DNA from: Peptococcaceae bacterium
GTDB taxonomy: Bacteria; Bacillota; Peptococcia; Peptococcales; Peptococcaceae
Length of the DNA stretch: 64,000 bases
Assembly (NCBI GenBank): GCA_017399005.1
Contig: JAFQEO010000035.1
Location: 124,001-188,000, forward strand
Direction: 5' to 3'
The notes under the pieces were generated by a model, which worked only from the letters and a program-made list of their open reading frames with translations, did not search any database and was not told where the DNA came from. Of the stretch, positions 8,700 to 15,914 are shown piece after piece; within the stretch, counting starts at the first letter, position 1, and each line of letters begins with the position of its first letter. Made by a program: the position numbers and the translations under genes.

Positions 8700-8933
8700 T
8701 TAGCAGCACCAGTTGTTGTTGCCACCGCCAAAACCGTTAATCAGATACAGGAAGATTACGAAAATGATAATCCACCAGATCCAGCTCCATGTGCCGTTGT
8801 TTGTGCCGTTCCAGCCCCATGCGCTATTGCAGCCGCAGGAGTTGCAGGAATTGCAGTTATTATAATTTGTGTACCCGCAGTTGTTGTCACATTCATTATA
8901 GCCGCAGCCACAGGAAGATACTTGTTCGTTCAT
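8700..8933 (-). CDS. Cys/Asn-rich one-helix membrane protein (77 aa)
   Basis: The start is the ATG at 8933, six bases after AAAGGAGG; a longer frame has no such site. The first 40 residues are Cys, Asn, Gly and Tyr (SSCGCGYNECDNNCGY..., then NSCNSCGCN). About residues 49-66 form a Trp-rich membrane helix (WSWIWWIIIFVIFLYLI), followed by a Gly/Asn tail ending WCC. It is the last gene of a four-gene leftward operon of tiny proteins. Cys/Asn-rich one-helix proteins are often spore-coat or envelope parts in spore formers; that is inference. Confidence 0.8.
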   Translation of the reverse strand: MNEQVSSCGCGYNECDNNCGYTNYNNCNSCNSCGCNSAWGWNGTNNGTWSWIWWIIIFVIFLYLINGFGGGNNNWCC

Positions 8934-8947
8934 AGGAAAAACCTCCT

Positions 8948-9052
8948 TTAGATGATAAAAAGCCATTTGATGAGCCACAGGATTAAAATCAGCATCAGCA
9001 TGGTTTCAAAGTAAAACCAGCTGGTGGCTCTAGCGGTGTGATAATACTCCAC
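8948..9052 (-). CDS. 34-aa single-helix membrane peptide
   Basis: This very short frame starts with GTG at 9052, nine bases after AAAGGA, and ends TAA at 8950-8948. The product is a dozen polar residues (MEYYHTARATSW) and one membrane helix with FETMLMLILILWLIKWLF. That helix closely matches the helix of the 67-aa protein two genes upstream (FFETLIMLIIIIWLLRWLF), which strongly supports it as a real gene rather than chance. It lies between the 74-aa and 77-aa genes, with the downstream RBS just after its stop. Function is unknown. Confidence 0.72.
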   Translation of the reverse strand: MEYYHTARATSWFYFETMLMLILILWLIKWLFII

Positions 9053-9084
9053 CGGAATCAATCCTTTCGTTTTTCCTTCCGGCA

Positions 9085-9309
9085 TCAGAAGCCGGGAGGT
9101 CGCCGCCGGTAAAGATTGTGCGGCGGGCGGGGAATCTGATTTTGCAGATGTCGGGAACTGGAGGCGAATTTCTCAATAAAGGGATAAAACTCCTCCAGCG
9201 CATCCAGCAGATGATCCACACTGTCTGTGAATCCCCGAATACTGGTTGTGGTACATTTCAGATGGTCAACCGTACGCATCAGCGGTTCAGAAGCTCGTTT
9301 TTCGCTCAT
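9085..9309 (-). CDS. 74-aa soluble hypothetical protein
   Basis: The ATG overlaps the stop of the preceding gene as TAATG, so it is translationally coupled. The product is predicted helical (RTVDHLKCTTTSIRGFTDSVDHLLDALEEFYPFIEKFA), then a basic Pro/Arg tail. There is no signal or membrane segment. Position and coupling argue that it is expressed with the Cys-rich membrane peptides. No family recognised. Confidence 0.68.
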   Translation of the reverse strand: MSEKRASEPLMRTVDHLKCTTTSIRGFTDSVDHLLDALEEFYPFIEKFASSSRHLQNQIPRPPHNLYRRRPPGF

Positions 9310-9512
9310 TAGCAGCCGTTATTGCATCCAAATACCGTATTTTGGCAGCCGAACATACCACAGCTAAACAGCCATCTTAATAACCAGATAATAATAATCA
9401 GCATAATCAGAGTTTCAAAAAAACTGCCGTTACATCCACCGCCAAAATTGCAATGTTCTTCGCAGCCATTCTGGCATTGATTGCCCCAGCCGAAGCCTAA
9501 GTTTTCAGACAT
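9309..9512 (-). CDS. Cys-rich one-helix membrane protein (67 aa)
   Basis: First gene of the leftward small-protein operon, with AAAGGAGG nine bases before ATG. Residues 1-30 are Gly/Asn/Cys-rich (NQCQNGCEEHCNFGGGCNG), residues 32-50 are a membrane helix with the FFETLIMLIIIIWLLRWLF motif, and the tail has more Cys (CGMFGCQ, FGCNNGC). Ten Cys in 67 residues suggest metal binding or disulfide cross-linking (inference). It is divergent from the gene at 9657 across a 144-bp promoter region. Confidence 0.8.
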   Translation of the reverse strand: MSENLGFGWGNQCQNGCEEHCNFGGGCNGSFFETLIMLIIIIWLLRWLFSCGMFGCQNTVFGCNNGC

Positions 9513-9656
9513 AGTCAGTTCCTCCTTTAGTATGTTTCAGTGTACGTTTTGCGTACCTGTTATCTGGAGTGTATTTCGCACTCACAGTACTATCTTATGT
9601 AAAGATCAGAAAAGCGTGACTGTTTTCTAAAATTTCAGGAAAGGAGGGATACCATT

Positions 9657-9869
9657 ATGGAGCAGATGCCATCGATGCCGGGCAGTATGGAGGAATTAAA
9701 AACACTGGTGCAGAATTTTGAGATGTTTCTTCCGGAGGAACAGCGCCGGGTTATTCACAAGACCATTGCGCAGATGGAAAGCACCGGCGGGATTCAGAGC
9801 GAGGAACAGGGCCGCGAGATTCTGGCCGGTTTAATGCAGTCTCTGGGATTGCCGGGAATGCAGAAATAA
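9657..9869 (+). CDS. 70-aa hypothetical protein
   Basis: AAAGGAGGG nine bases before ATG gives a strong start. The product begins MEQMPSMPGSMEEL, then an amphipathic helical stretch (TLVQNFEMFLPEEQRRVIHKTIAQME) and a Met/Gly-rich end (LAGLMQSLGLPGMQK). There is no membrane segment. It precedes spoIIM but is separated from it by hairpin element B. No family recognised. Confidence 0.75.
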   Translation: MEQMPSMPGSMEELKTLVQNFEMFLPEEQRRVIHKTIAQMESTGGIQSEEQGREILAGLMQSLGLPGMQK

Positions 9870-9885
9870 ATAAAACGTATTCAGT

Positions 9886-10085
9886 AAAGAATCAGGCAGG
9901 ACAGATGTGTTCCCTTTTCTGTTTAATGCTGGACATTGATTACCTCAAAGCAAAATGGATATTGCTATGCTTATGCTTGATTGTTTCGCTTTGTAAGACT
10001 TCGTCTTCCACGCCCGAAACAATCTTCGCAAATGTCCATCGTAAAGCAGAATTCGGTCCACACATTCTGTGCTGCCTGATTCTTT
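9886..10085 (-). repeat. fold-back intergenic element, subfamily I, copy B (inverted)
   Basis: This 200-bp palindrome lies between the 70-aa gene and spoIIM, in the opposite orientation to copies A and C. The outermost arms (AAAGAATCAGGCAG at the left, CTGCCTGATTCTTT at the right) pair perfectly and are unique to this locus. Inside are the shared boxes: the GGACATT/AATGTCC pair, the GATTGTTTC/GAAACAATC stem, the AGAC-GAA-GTCT tip, GAATTC-GATGGAC and GCGTG...CAAAGC. One frame stays open through it, but that frame is only the palindrome read as codons. Confidence 0.86.
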
Positions 10086-10141
10086 GCAGACTTTGTTGTC
10101 AAATTTTGAACGATTTTCAGCCTGAAAGGGGGACAAACTGG

Positions 10142-10675
10142 ATGAAAAAACTGCTTCTGTTTCAGAGTGTTCTGATGCTGAGCGGCATTATTTTCGGCAT
10201 GATTGCCTATCTGGTGTTATCGGACGAGCAGGTTTTGACTTTGCATCAGTATTTGACAGCGCAGATGCAGAATCTGACCTCGATTTCACAGCTTGAGGCC
10301 GGGAGCCGCATTTTAAAAAACAACGGGCTGGAGTTATTGCGTGTTTATCTGACCGGTATCTGCCTTCTGGGTCTGCCGATTCTGATTTTGCTGTTGTTTT
10401 TAAAAGGCTTCTCGTTTGGATTTGTGAGCTGTTTTCTGATTTCCCGCTCGCCGCTTTTAATCCTCACCCGTTTTCTGTATCTGCCGGTGTTTCTTCTGGC
10501 TGTGGCTATGGGGATCCGCTTTTCGTGGATTATGGTGCAGAACCGGATGAACAGCCCCGCTCGTCAGCTGGTGGAATATACCTTTCTGTTTGGACTGCTT
10601 CTGCTTCTCACGATTATCTGCAGTTATGCGGACGGGTTAAGCTGCAGTGCATATCTTAACGGTCTGGTTGGATAA
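10142..10675 (+). CDS. spoIIM: SpoIIM-like stage II sporulation membrane protein
   Basis: The 177-residue product has about five membrane segments. Its centre (LTGICLLGLPILILLLFLKGFSFGFVSCFLI) matches the core of SpoIIM, the scaffold of the DMP complex that degrades septal peptidoglycan during engulfment. The context agrees: spoIIM, xerD, deoB and a nucleoside phosphorylase follow each other as in Bacillus. The ATG at 10142 follows AAAGGGGG; an upstream frame extension runs through hairpin element B and is not credible. The sequence is diverged, so the name rests on topology, the central motif and gene order. Confidence 0.78.
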   Translation: MKKLLLFQSVLMLSGIIFGMIAYLVLSDEQVLTLHQYLTAQMQNLTSISQLEAGSRILKNNGLELLRVYLTGICLLGLPILILLLFLKGFSFGFVSCFLISRSPLLILTRFLYLPVFLLAVAMGIRFSWIMVQNRMNSPARQLVEYTFLFGLLLLLTIICSYADGLSCSAYLNGLVG

Positions 10676-10803
10676 GGAGTATTTACTGGACTTTTGATGA
10701 TAAAACCTTTACACTGATATTAAAACAGGACTTTTTTGAAACACAGCAGAAAATAGTAATAGAACAGAACAAAACAGAACGATAAGAGACAGGATGTGAC
10801 AGA

Positions 10804-11709
10804 ATGTTAGATCAGGCCATTGATGATTATATTGTGTATCTGACGGTGGAAAAGGGGTCATCCCGCAACACCATTGAGGCATACAGCAACGATGTGCGAA
10901 AACTGGCGCAGTATCTGAGCGATGCGGATATCAAACGCTGGAGTCAGGTGGATTCGTATCATATACGGGGGTATCTTGCCTTTATGCAGCAGGAGGATGT
11001 AACCAACACCACCCGGGCGCGAAATGTGGCGGCCATGAAGAGTTTCTTCCGGTTTCTCTACATAGAGAAATATACCGACAGCAACCTGGCCGAGCTTCTG
11101 GACGGGCCTCGCAAAGAGAAAGTGCTGCCAAAATATCTCACCATCGAGGAAGTGGAGCGTCTGATGGCTGCTCCCGATGTAACCACTCCCAACGGATGCC
11201 GGGACAAAGCCATGCTGGAGCTGTTATATGCTTCCGGATTGCGTGTTACCGAGCTGATTACGCTACGGCTCAGCGATATCAGTTTTGAGATGGCCTATGT
11301 GCGCTGCTTTGGCAAAGGCGCCAAGGAACGGGTGATTCCGCTGGGCAAATATGCCCTGCAGGCTCTGGAGCGATATATTGATGTATGCCGCCCAAAAGTG
11401 ATGAACAACTGGCAGACGGATATTCTGTTTCTCAACAAAAGTGGCAACGGCCTGACACGGCAGGGATTCTGGAAAATTATCAAGAAATACGGCCAGGAGG
11501 CAGGCATTACTGCCGATTTAACGCCCCATGTGCTGCGTCATTCCTTTGCCACACACCTGTTAAGCAATGGTGCTGATTTGCGTGCTATCCAGGAAATGCT
11601 GGGCCATGCCGATATTGCCACCACGCAGATTTACACCCATCTTCTGGGAGAACAGATGCTGGAAGTGTACAAGGAGGCCCATCCGAGAGCAAAGAAGAAA
11701 CAGTCGTAA
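10804..11709 (+). CDS. xerD: site-specific tyrosine recombinase XerD
   Basis: The 301-residue tyrosine recombinase has all catalytic residues: Arg147 (SGLRVTEL), Lys171 (GKGAKER), His242 and Arg245 (PHVLRHSFATHLL), His268 (LGHAD) and Tyr277 (IYTHL). The N-terminal SAM-like DNA-binding domain occupies residues 1-100. With XerC (30757) it resolves chromosome dimers at dif. Position after spoIIM and before deoB is the usual xerD (ripX) location in Bacillota, which is why I name this one XerD. Confidence 0.93.
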   Translation: MLDQAIDDYIVYLTVEKGSSRNTIEAYSNDVRKLAQYLSDADIKRWSQVDSYHIRGYLAFMQQEDVTNTTRARNVAAMKSFFRFLYIEKYTDSNLAELLDGPRKEKVLPKYLTIEEVERLMAAPDVTTPNGCRDKAMLELLYASGLRVTELITLRLSDISFEMAYVRCFGKGAKERVIPLGKYALQALERYIDVCRPKVMNNWQTDILFLNKSGNGLTRQGFWKIIKKYGQEAGITADLTPHVLRHSFATHLLSNGADLRAIQEMLGHADIATTQIYTHLLGEQMLEVYKEAHPRAKKKQS

Positions 11710-11723
11710 GCAATAGTTGCAAA

Positions 11724-11739
11724 TGTTTCACGTGAAACA
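11724..11739. promoter_or_regulatory. parS: parS site (ParB/Spo0J binding site)
   Basis: A second perfect TGTTTCACGTGAAACA, 15 bp after the xerD stop and before deoB. The flanks extend the palindrome (AAATGTTTCACG / CGTGAAACATTT). Same family as the sites at 2868 and 55364. Confidence 0.93.
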
Positions 11740-11826
11740 TTTGTTCTTTCAAACGAACAAACGAACGAATTCATAAATCGATGTAAGAGCAGATATTGTA
11801 TTATAGTCAAAACGGGGTGAAGCCTT

Positions 11827-13014
11827 ATGAAAAAAGCGATTTTAATTGTATTGGACAGTGCCGGAATTGGCGCTCTGCCCGATGCGGCACAATATGGAGA
11901 CTGCGGCTGCAATACCTTTCAGCGCATTGCCGATGCCATGCCTGAGCTGGAACTGCCTTATCTGAACGGTATGGGATTACATAAGCTGGTGCCGCAGTTT
12001 AAAAACCGGCAGAAAGCAGAAATTGCGCTCCCCTGCATAGCGGGGCGGATGGCCGAGCTGTCAAAAGGGAAAGATACCATCACCGGGCACTGGGAACTGA
12101 CCGGCATTATTACTGAGGAGCCGTCACCTACCTTTCCGGATGGATTTCCCGATGAGCTTCTGCGGCAGCTGTATGATGCCTGCGGTGTGGAGTTTCTTGG
12201 CAATGAGGTGGCATCGGGCACCGAAATTATTGCACGGCTTGGTGCAGAACATGTAAAAACAGGCAAACCGATTTTATATACATCAGCAGACAGCGTTCTG
12301 CAGATTGCAGCTCACGAGGAAGTGATTCCGCTGGAACGTTTGTATCAGATTTGTGAAGCAGCACGTGAACTGACCCGCACCGGCCCTTATAAAGTAGGCC
12401 GGGTGATTGCCCGCCCGTTTATCGGAGAGGAAGGAAATTATCAGCGTACATCGAACCGGCATGACTATTCGCTGATGGTGCCGGAGGACAACCTGCTTGC
12501 GGATTTATTAAAACAGCAGTATCAGGTGATGTCGGTAGGCAAAATTCAGGATATCTTTGCCAATGTTTCCTTCACCAGAGCGGTGCACACAAAGAGCAAT
12601 GCTGATGGCATGGCGCAGACTATGGCCTTTTATGAGGATTTGCAACAGGGGCTCTTGTTTGTGAATCTGGTGGATTTTGATATGAAATACGGGCACCGGA
12701 GAGATGCCTCTGGATACGGACAGGCACTTGCCGATTTTGATGTACAGCTTGGCCGTCTGCTGGATAAACTGGATGATGAAACCATTCTGATTCTGACGGC
12801 AGACCACGGGTGTGACCCGGGCTTTACCGGAACCGATCACACCCGGGAATATGTACCGCTTCTGATGTGCGGCAAACCGCTGAAACAGAAGACCGTGTAC
12901 GAACAAACAGCAACCTATCAGAGCTTTGCAGACCTGGCAGCCACACTGGCACAGTATTTTGCAATTTCCTATTCCGGTGCCGGAACCAGCTTTGCCTGTG
13001 ATGTTTTTGAATAA
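11827..13014 (+). CDS. deoB: phosphopentomutase
   Basis: The 395-residue product is full length for DeoB, which interconverts ribose-1-phosphate or deoxyribose-1-phosphate with the 5-phosphate using two Mn ions. Metal-site motifs are LDSAGIGALPDA at the start (Asp10), ADHGCDPGFTGTDHTREY near the end, and the catalytic KDTITGHWE with the phosphorylated Thr expected at residue 86. It works with the pyrimidine phosphorylase that follows by feeding the freed sugar phosphate to central metabolism. The RBS is GGGGTGA before ATG. Confidence 0.96.
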   Translation: MKKAILIVLDSAGIGALPDAAQYGDCGCNTFQRIADAMPELELPYLNGMGLHKLVPQFKNRQKAEIALPCIAGRMAELSKGKDTITGHWELTGIITEEPSPTFPDGFPDELLRQLYDACGVEFLGNEVASGTEIIARLGAEHVKTGKPILYTSADSVLQIAAHEEVIPLERLYQICEAARELTRTGPYKVGRVIARPFIGEEGNYQRTSNRHDYSLMVPEDNLLADLLKQQYQVMSVGKIQDIFANVSFTRAVHTKSNADGMAQTMAFYEDLQQGLLFVNLVDFDMKYGHRRDASGYGQALADFDVQLGRLLDKLDDETILILTADHGCDPGFTGTDHTREYVPLLMCGKPLKQKTVYEQTATYQSFADLAATLAQYFAISYSGAGTSFACDVFE

Positions 13015-13074
13015 TGTATTGAGTTATGCTTCGTGTTATGCTTTTGAGTAATGTTTTTGAGAGGGGTGTTCTGC

Positions 13075-14373
13075 ATGAGAGCATGTGACATCATTGCCCG
13101 CAAACGGGATGGATTGGAACACAGCCGGGAAGAACTGGAGTTTTTTATCAGCGGCTATGTAAAAGGCGACATCGGTGACGAACAGATGGCTGCCTGGCTG
13201 ATGGCGGTATATTTTCAAGGGCTGAACCGTGAGGAAACACAGATTCTCACCGATTTCATGATGCATTCCGGTGATATCATTGATTTGAGCGGTATTCAGG
13301 GAATTGTGGTAGACAAACACAGTACCGGCGGTGTGGGGGATAAAACCACGCTTGTTCTGGCGCCTCTGGTTGCTTCGGCCGGTGTGCCGGTTGCCAAATT
13401 ATCGGGTCGAGGACTTGGTTTTACCGGCGGCACCATTGATAAGCTGGAAGCCATTCCGGGCTTTCAGACCAGCATTCCATCGGAACAGTTTCTGAATCAG
13501 GTAAATGAAATCGGGCTGGCTGTGGCCGGGCAGACGGCAAGTCTGGTACTGGCGGATAAAAAAATGTATGCGCTGCGGGATATTACAGCAACCGTTGAAA
13601 GCATTCCGCTGATTTCCAGCAGCATTATGAGCAAAAAACTGGCATCTGGTGCAAATCGCATTGTGCTGGATGTGAAATTCGGCTCCGGCGCCTTTATGCA
13701 GAACAAAGAAGATGCCGAGCTTTTAGCCCGCACCATGGTGAATATCGGCAACGGGCTGGGGCGTAAAACCGTTGCGGTGCTCTCCTCTATGGAAGAACCT
13801 CTGGGGTATGCCGTGGGTAACGCGCTGGAAGTGCAGGAGGCCATCGATACCCTGCAGGGGCATGGCCCGGCCGATTTCACTGAATTATGCCTGACACTGG
13901 CCGGCCAGATGATTTATCTGGGCGATAAGGCAGCCTCGGCAGAAGACGGATATAAACTGGCTGAGGAGCTTTTGAAAAGTGGCGCTGCCATGAAAAAATT
14001 TGAACAGATGGTGACAGCACAGGGCGGCAGCCTGAAACTGGCCATGGCACAGGCGAAATATCAGTATGAAGTGCTGGCCAGCCAATCCGGCGTGGTGCAG
14101 AGCATTACCGCCCGGGATATCGGCCATGCCAGTATGCTGCTGGGGGCAGGGCGTGAAACCAAAGCATCGGCCATTGACCTGTCGGCAGGGATAGTATTAA
14201 AGAAAAAAGTGGGCGATACCGTTCAGCAGGGCGAACCGCTAGCCGTTTTATATTACAATGACGCTTATGCCCATCGGGTGCAGGATGCCGCAGACGAATT
14301 ACGGCAGGCATACACCATTGGTCATGCCGACGCACACAAAGAACCGTTAATCTGGAAGATTATAAGCGAGTAA
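13075..14373 (+). CDS. pdp: pyrimidine-nucleoside phosphorylase
   Basis: From the ATG at 13075 the product is 432 residues, the usual length of Pdp/thymidine phosphorylase; GAGGGGTG lies six bases before it, and an upstream ATG at 13051 would add only eight residues. The phosphate-binding signature KHSTGGVGDKT is at residues 81-91, and SGRGLGFTGGTIDKLE follows. The enzyme splits uridine, thymidine or deoxyuridine into base and sugar-1-phosphate, which DeoB converts next. The 60-bp gap suggests co-transcription with deoB. In Bacillus the matching slot holds a purine phosphorylase. Confidence 0.94.
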   Translation: MRACDIIARKRDGLEHSREELEFFISGYVKGDIGDEQMAAWLMAVYFQGLNREETQILTDFMMHSGDIIDLSGIQGIVVDKHSTGGVGDKTTLVLAPLVASAGVPVAKLSGRGLGFTGGTIDKLEAIPGFQTSIPSEQFLNQVNEIGLAVAGQTASLVLADKKMYALRDITATVESIPLISSSIMSKKLASGANRIVLDVKFGSGAFMQNKEDAELLARTMVNIGNGLGRKTVAVLSSMEEPLGYAVGNALEVQEAIDTLQGHGPADFTELCLTLAGQMIYLGDKAASAEDGYKLAEELLKSGAAMKKFEQMVTAQGGSLKLAMAQAKYQYEVLASQSGVVQSITARDIGHASMLLGAGRETKASAIDLSAGIVLKKKVGDTVQQGEPLAVLYYNDAYAHRVQDAADELRQAYTIGHADAHKEPLIWKIISE

Positions 14374-14400
14374 CCCTCTCTTTGCATAGAATATATTGCG

Positions 14401-14586
14401 GCATCAGCGCATGATGTTGGAACGAATTCTTCTTTACGATGGACATTTGCGAAGATTGTTTCCGGCGTGGAAGACAAAGTCTTACAAAGCGAAACAATCG
14501 AGCATGACCTTTTGCACAATCCATACTTATTTGGGAATGACAATGTCCAGCATTAAAAAGAAGAGTGATAACATCTGGCCTGATGC
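14401..14586 (+). repeat. fold-back intergenic element, subfamily I, copy C
   Basis: This 186-bp palindrome begins 27 bp after the pyrimidine phosphorylase. Outer arms GCATCA/TGATGC and GATGTT/AACATC are unique to this locus. Inside are the shared boxes GGACATT/AATGTCC, GATTGTTTC/GAAACAATC and AAGAC-AAA-GTCTT, and the GAATTC-GATGGAC and GCGTG...CAAAGC blocks. Same orientation as copy A. Confidence 0.86.
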
Positions 14587-14654
14587 CGATTTTATATATC
14601 AGGCACACTTTGCTCCCCTTCTGCATAAAGTAAAGCAGGAAGGGGAGATTTTTT

Positions 14655-15260
14655 ATGAGCGATGAAAGCAAAGTAAGCAGGGACGATATTCTGGATCAGC
14701 TTCAGGCTGGTCATCGGGCAAGAATTGACGGGCAGATGCTGCAGAATCTGAACAAAGACGCTGTGCAGTTTCATGAAGTGGTGCCAAACCGCAATGCAGC
14801 ACAGCCTGCCGCAGAACAACCGGAACAGACCATGCCGGAAAGCTATCTGAATTATGCGGCACAGCTTCTGGAACAGATGCGCGGCGTATACGCAAGTTCC
14901 TGGGAAAACTGCGGCTGCGGAAGCACATCGTCGTGGCACGGCGGGCATAATCATTTCTATGACCCGTGCAGCGGAGCCGATAATCCGCCGCAAAGCAACT
15001 GCCCGGTATATGACTGTGAAAACACGTGCTGTTCGGATAACCATCACGGACATCACCCGAAACCTCCAAAACCGCCATACCATTCAGAACCAGACTGCGG
15101 CTGCGGAACCACAACCTATTATAACGACTGCGCCTACAAACTGCAGAAAGTAAGCGACCAGCTGAACCGCGTAGAAAACCTGGTAAAAGAAAACTATGCC
15201 TTAAATCAGCAGCTTGCCAGTTATATCATCGAGTACCTGAATAAGCTGATTACCAGCTGA
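14655..15260 (+). CDS. Cys/His-rich protein with C-terminal coiled coil
   Basis: The 201-residue product has a helical start (residues 1-80), then a Cys/His/Pro-rich middle (NCGCGSTSSWHGGHNH, NTCCSDNHHGHHPKPP, DCGCGTT) and a leucine-spaced helical tail (LQKVSDQLNRVENLVKENYALNQQLASYIIEYL) that looks like a coiled coil. There is no signal peptide. The middle could bind metal or cross-link through disulfides. Such a make-up is common in spore-coat proteins of spore formers; this is inference, helped by nearby spoIIM. GGAAGGGGAG precedes ATG. A perfect terminator follows. Confidence 0.82.
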   Translation: MSDESKVSRDDILDQLQAGHRARIDGQMLQNLNKDAVQFHEVVPNRNAAQPAAEQPEQTMPESYLNYAAQLLEQMRGVYASSWENCGCGSTSSWHGGHNHFYDPCSGADNPPQSNCPVYDCENTCCSDNHHGHHPKPPKPPYHSEPDCGCGTTTYYNDCAYKLQKVSDQLNRVENLVKENYALNQQLASYIIEYLNKLITS

Positions 15261-15267
15261 TGATTAC

Positions 15268-15294
15268 CGCCAGCCTTCGGGCTGGTTTTTTTAT
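15268..15294 (+). terminator. Rho-independent terminator (TTCG tetraloop)
   Basis: CCAGCC-TTCG-GGCTGG followed by a run of seven T, directly after the Cys/His-rich gene. Confidence 0.93.
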
Positions 15295-15382
15295 ATTTCA
15301 ACCAAAGCTGAAAGCAGCGGGGATTGCGATAATATTAACACTATGCTATACTTAATTTCATAACTATGAAAAGAGGTGTGCT

Positions 15383-15877
15383 ATGAAACAGTTATTTCGC
15401 AAGCGAAAGATAATTATCGTTATCATTCTTGTATTGCTTGTTTATCATTTTCCACTGCACCATGTTATTCTGGTAGCAGGGCCGTATTTGGATTTCTATA
15501 CAGCTAGCGAAATAGGAATGCTGGCGTTTGCCGGAATGCCTGGTGATCGTATTAAGGCGGAACCAGTTCTGGAATTGGCGGAAGAGGCCTTTTCTGATAT
15601 CGAAAGTACCCGGGAGGAACGGGAGAAGAAATATGGTTTGTTGTATCGTTATGGTTTTGCAAATGACTATTATACCGCTGCATCGGAAAAACATTCACTG
15701 AAACTGTGGGCAGCGCATTTTTATGGTACAGAAGGTTATATGTGGATTTGTTATTCTAGTGAGGCATATGATGCTGATGGAAATATAACTTCTGGCAGTC
15801 AGAATGTACAGGCATTGTGGAAGCTGGAAAAAATAGATGGCGAATGGGTGGTTGTGCATATTAAAGAACACCCGTAA
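15383..15877 (+). CDS. membrane-anchored hypothetical protein
   Basis: The 164-residue product has a basic start (MKQLFRKRK), one membrane segment at about residues 10-30, and an outside domain. Its end (ALWKLEKIDGEWVVVHIKEHP) resembles the closing strands of NTF2-like or lumazine-binding-type domains, though I would not name it. GAGGTG precedes ATG. The next gene begins 38 bp later and is also an anchored exported protein, so the two probably form an operon. Confidence 0.78.
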   Translation: MKQLFRKRKIIIVIILVLLVYHFPLHHVILVAGPYLDFYTASEIGMLAFAGMPGDRIKAEPVLELAEEAFSDIESTREEREKKYGLLYRYGFANDYYTAASEKHSLKLWAAHFYGTEGYMWICYSSEAYDADGNITSGSQNVQALWKLEKIDGEWVVVHIKEHP

Positions 15878-15914
15878 GAATGGTTTACAGCAAAAATCGA
15901 AGGATGTGGGTTCT

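Noticed and set aside
9905-10141. A long N-terminal extension of the SpoIIM-like protein
   Set aside because: This frame runs through fold-back element B, and a clear ribosome site precedes the internal ATG at 10142.
12508-12906. A 132-codon minus-strand frame inside deoB
   Set aside because: It is antisense to an intact enzyme and has no start signals.
15837-15914. Upstream ATG for the large exported protein
   Set aside because: It overlaps the previous gene by 41 bases and has no ribosome site; the GTG at 15915 does.
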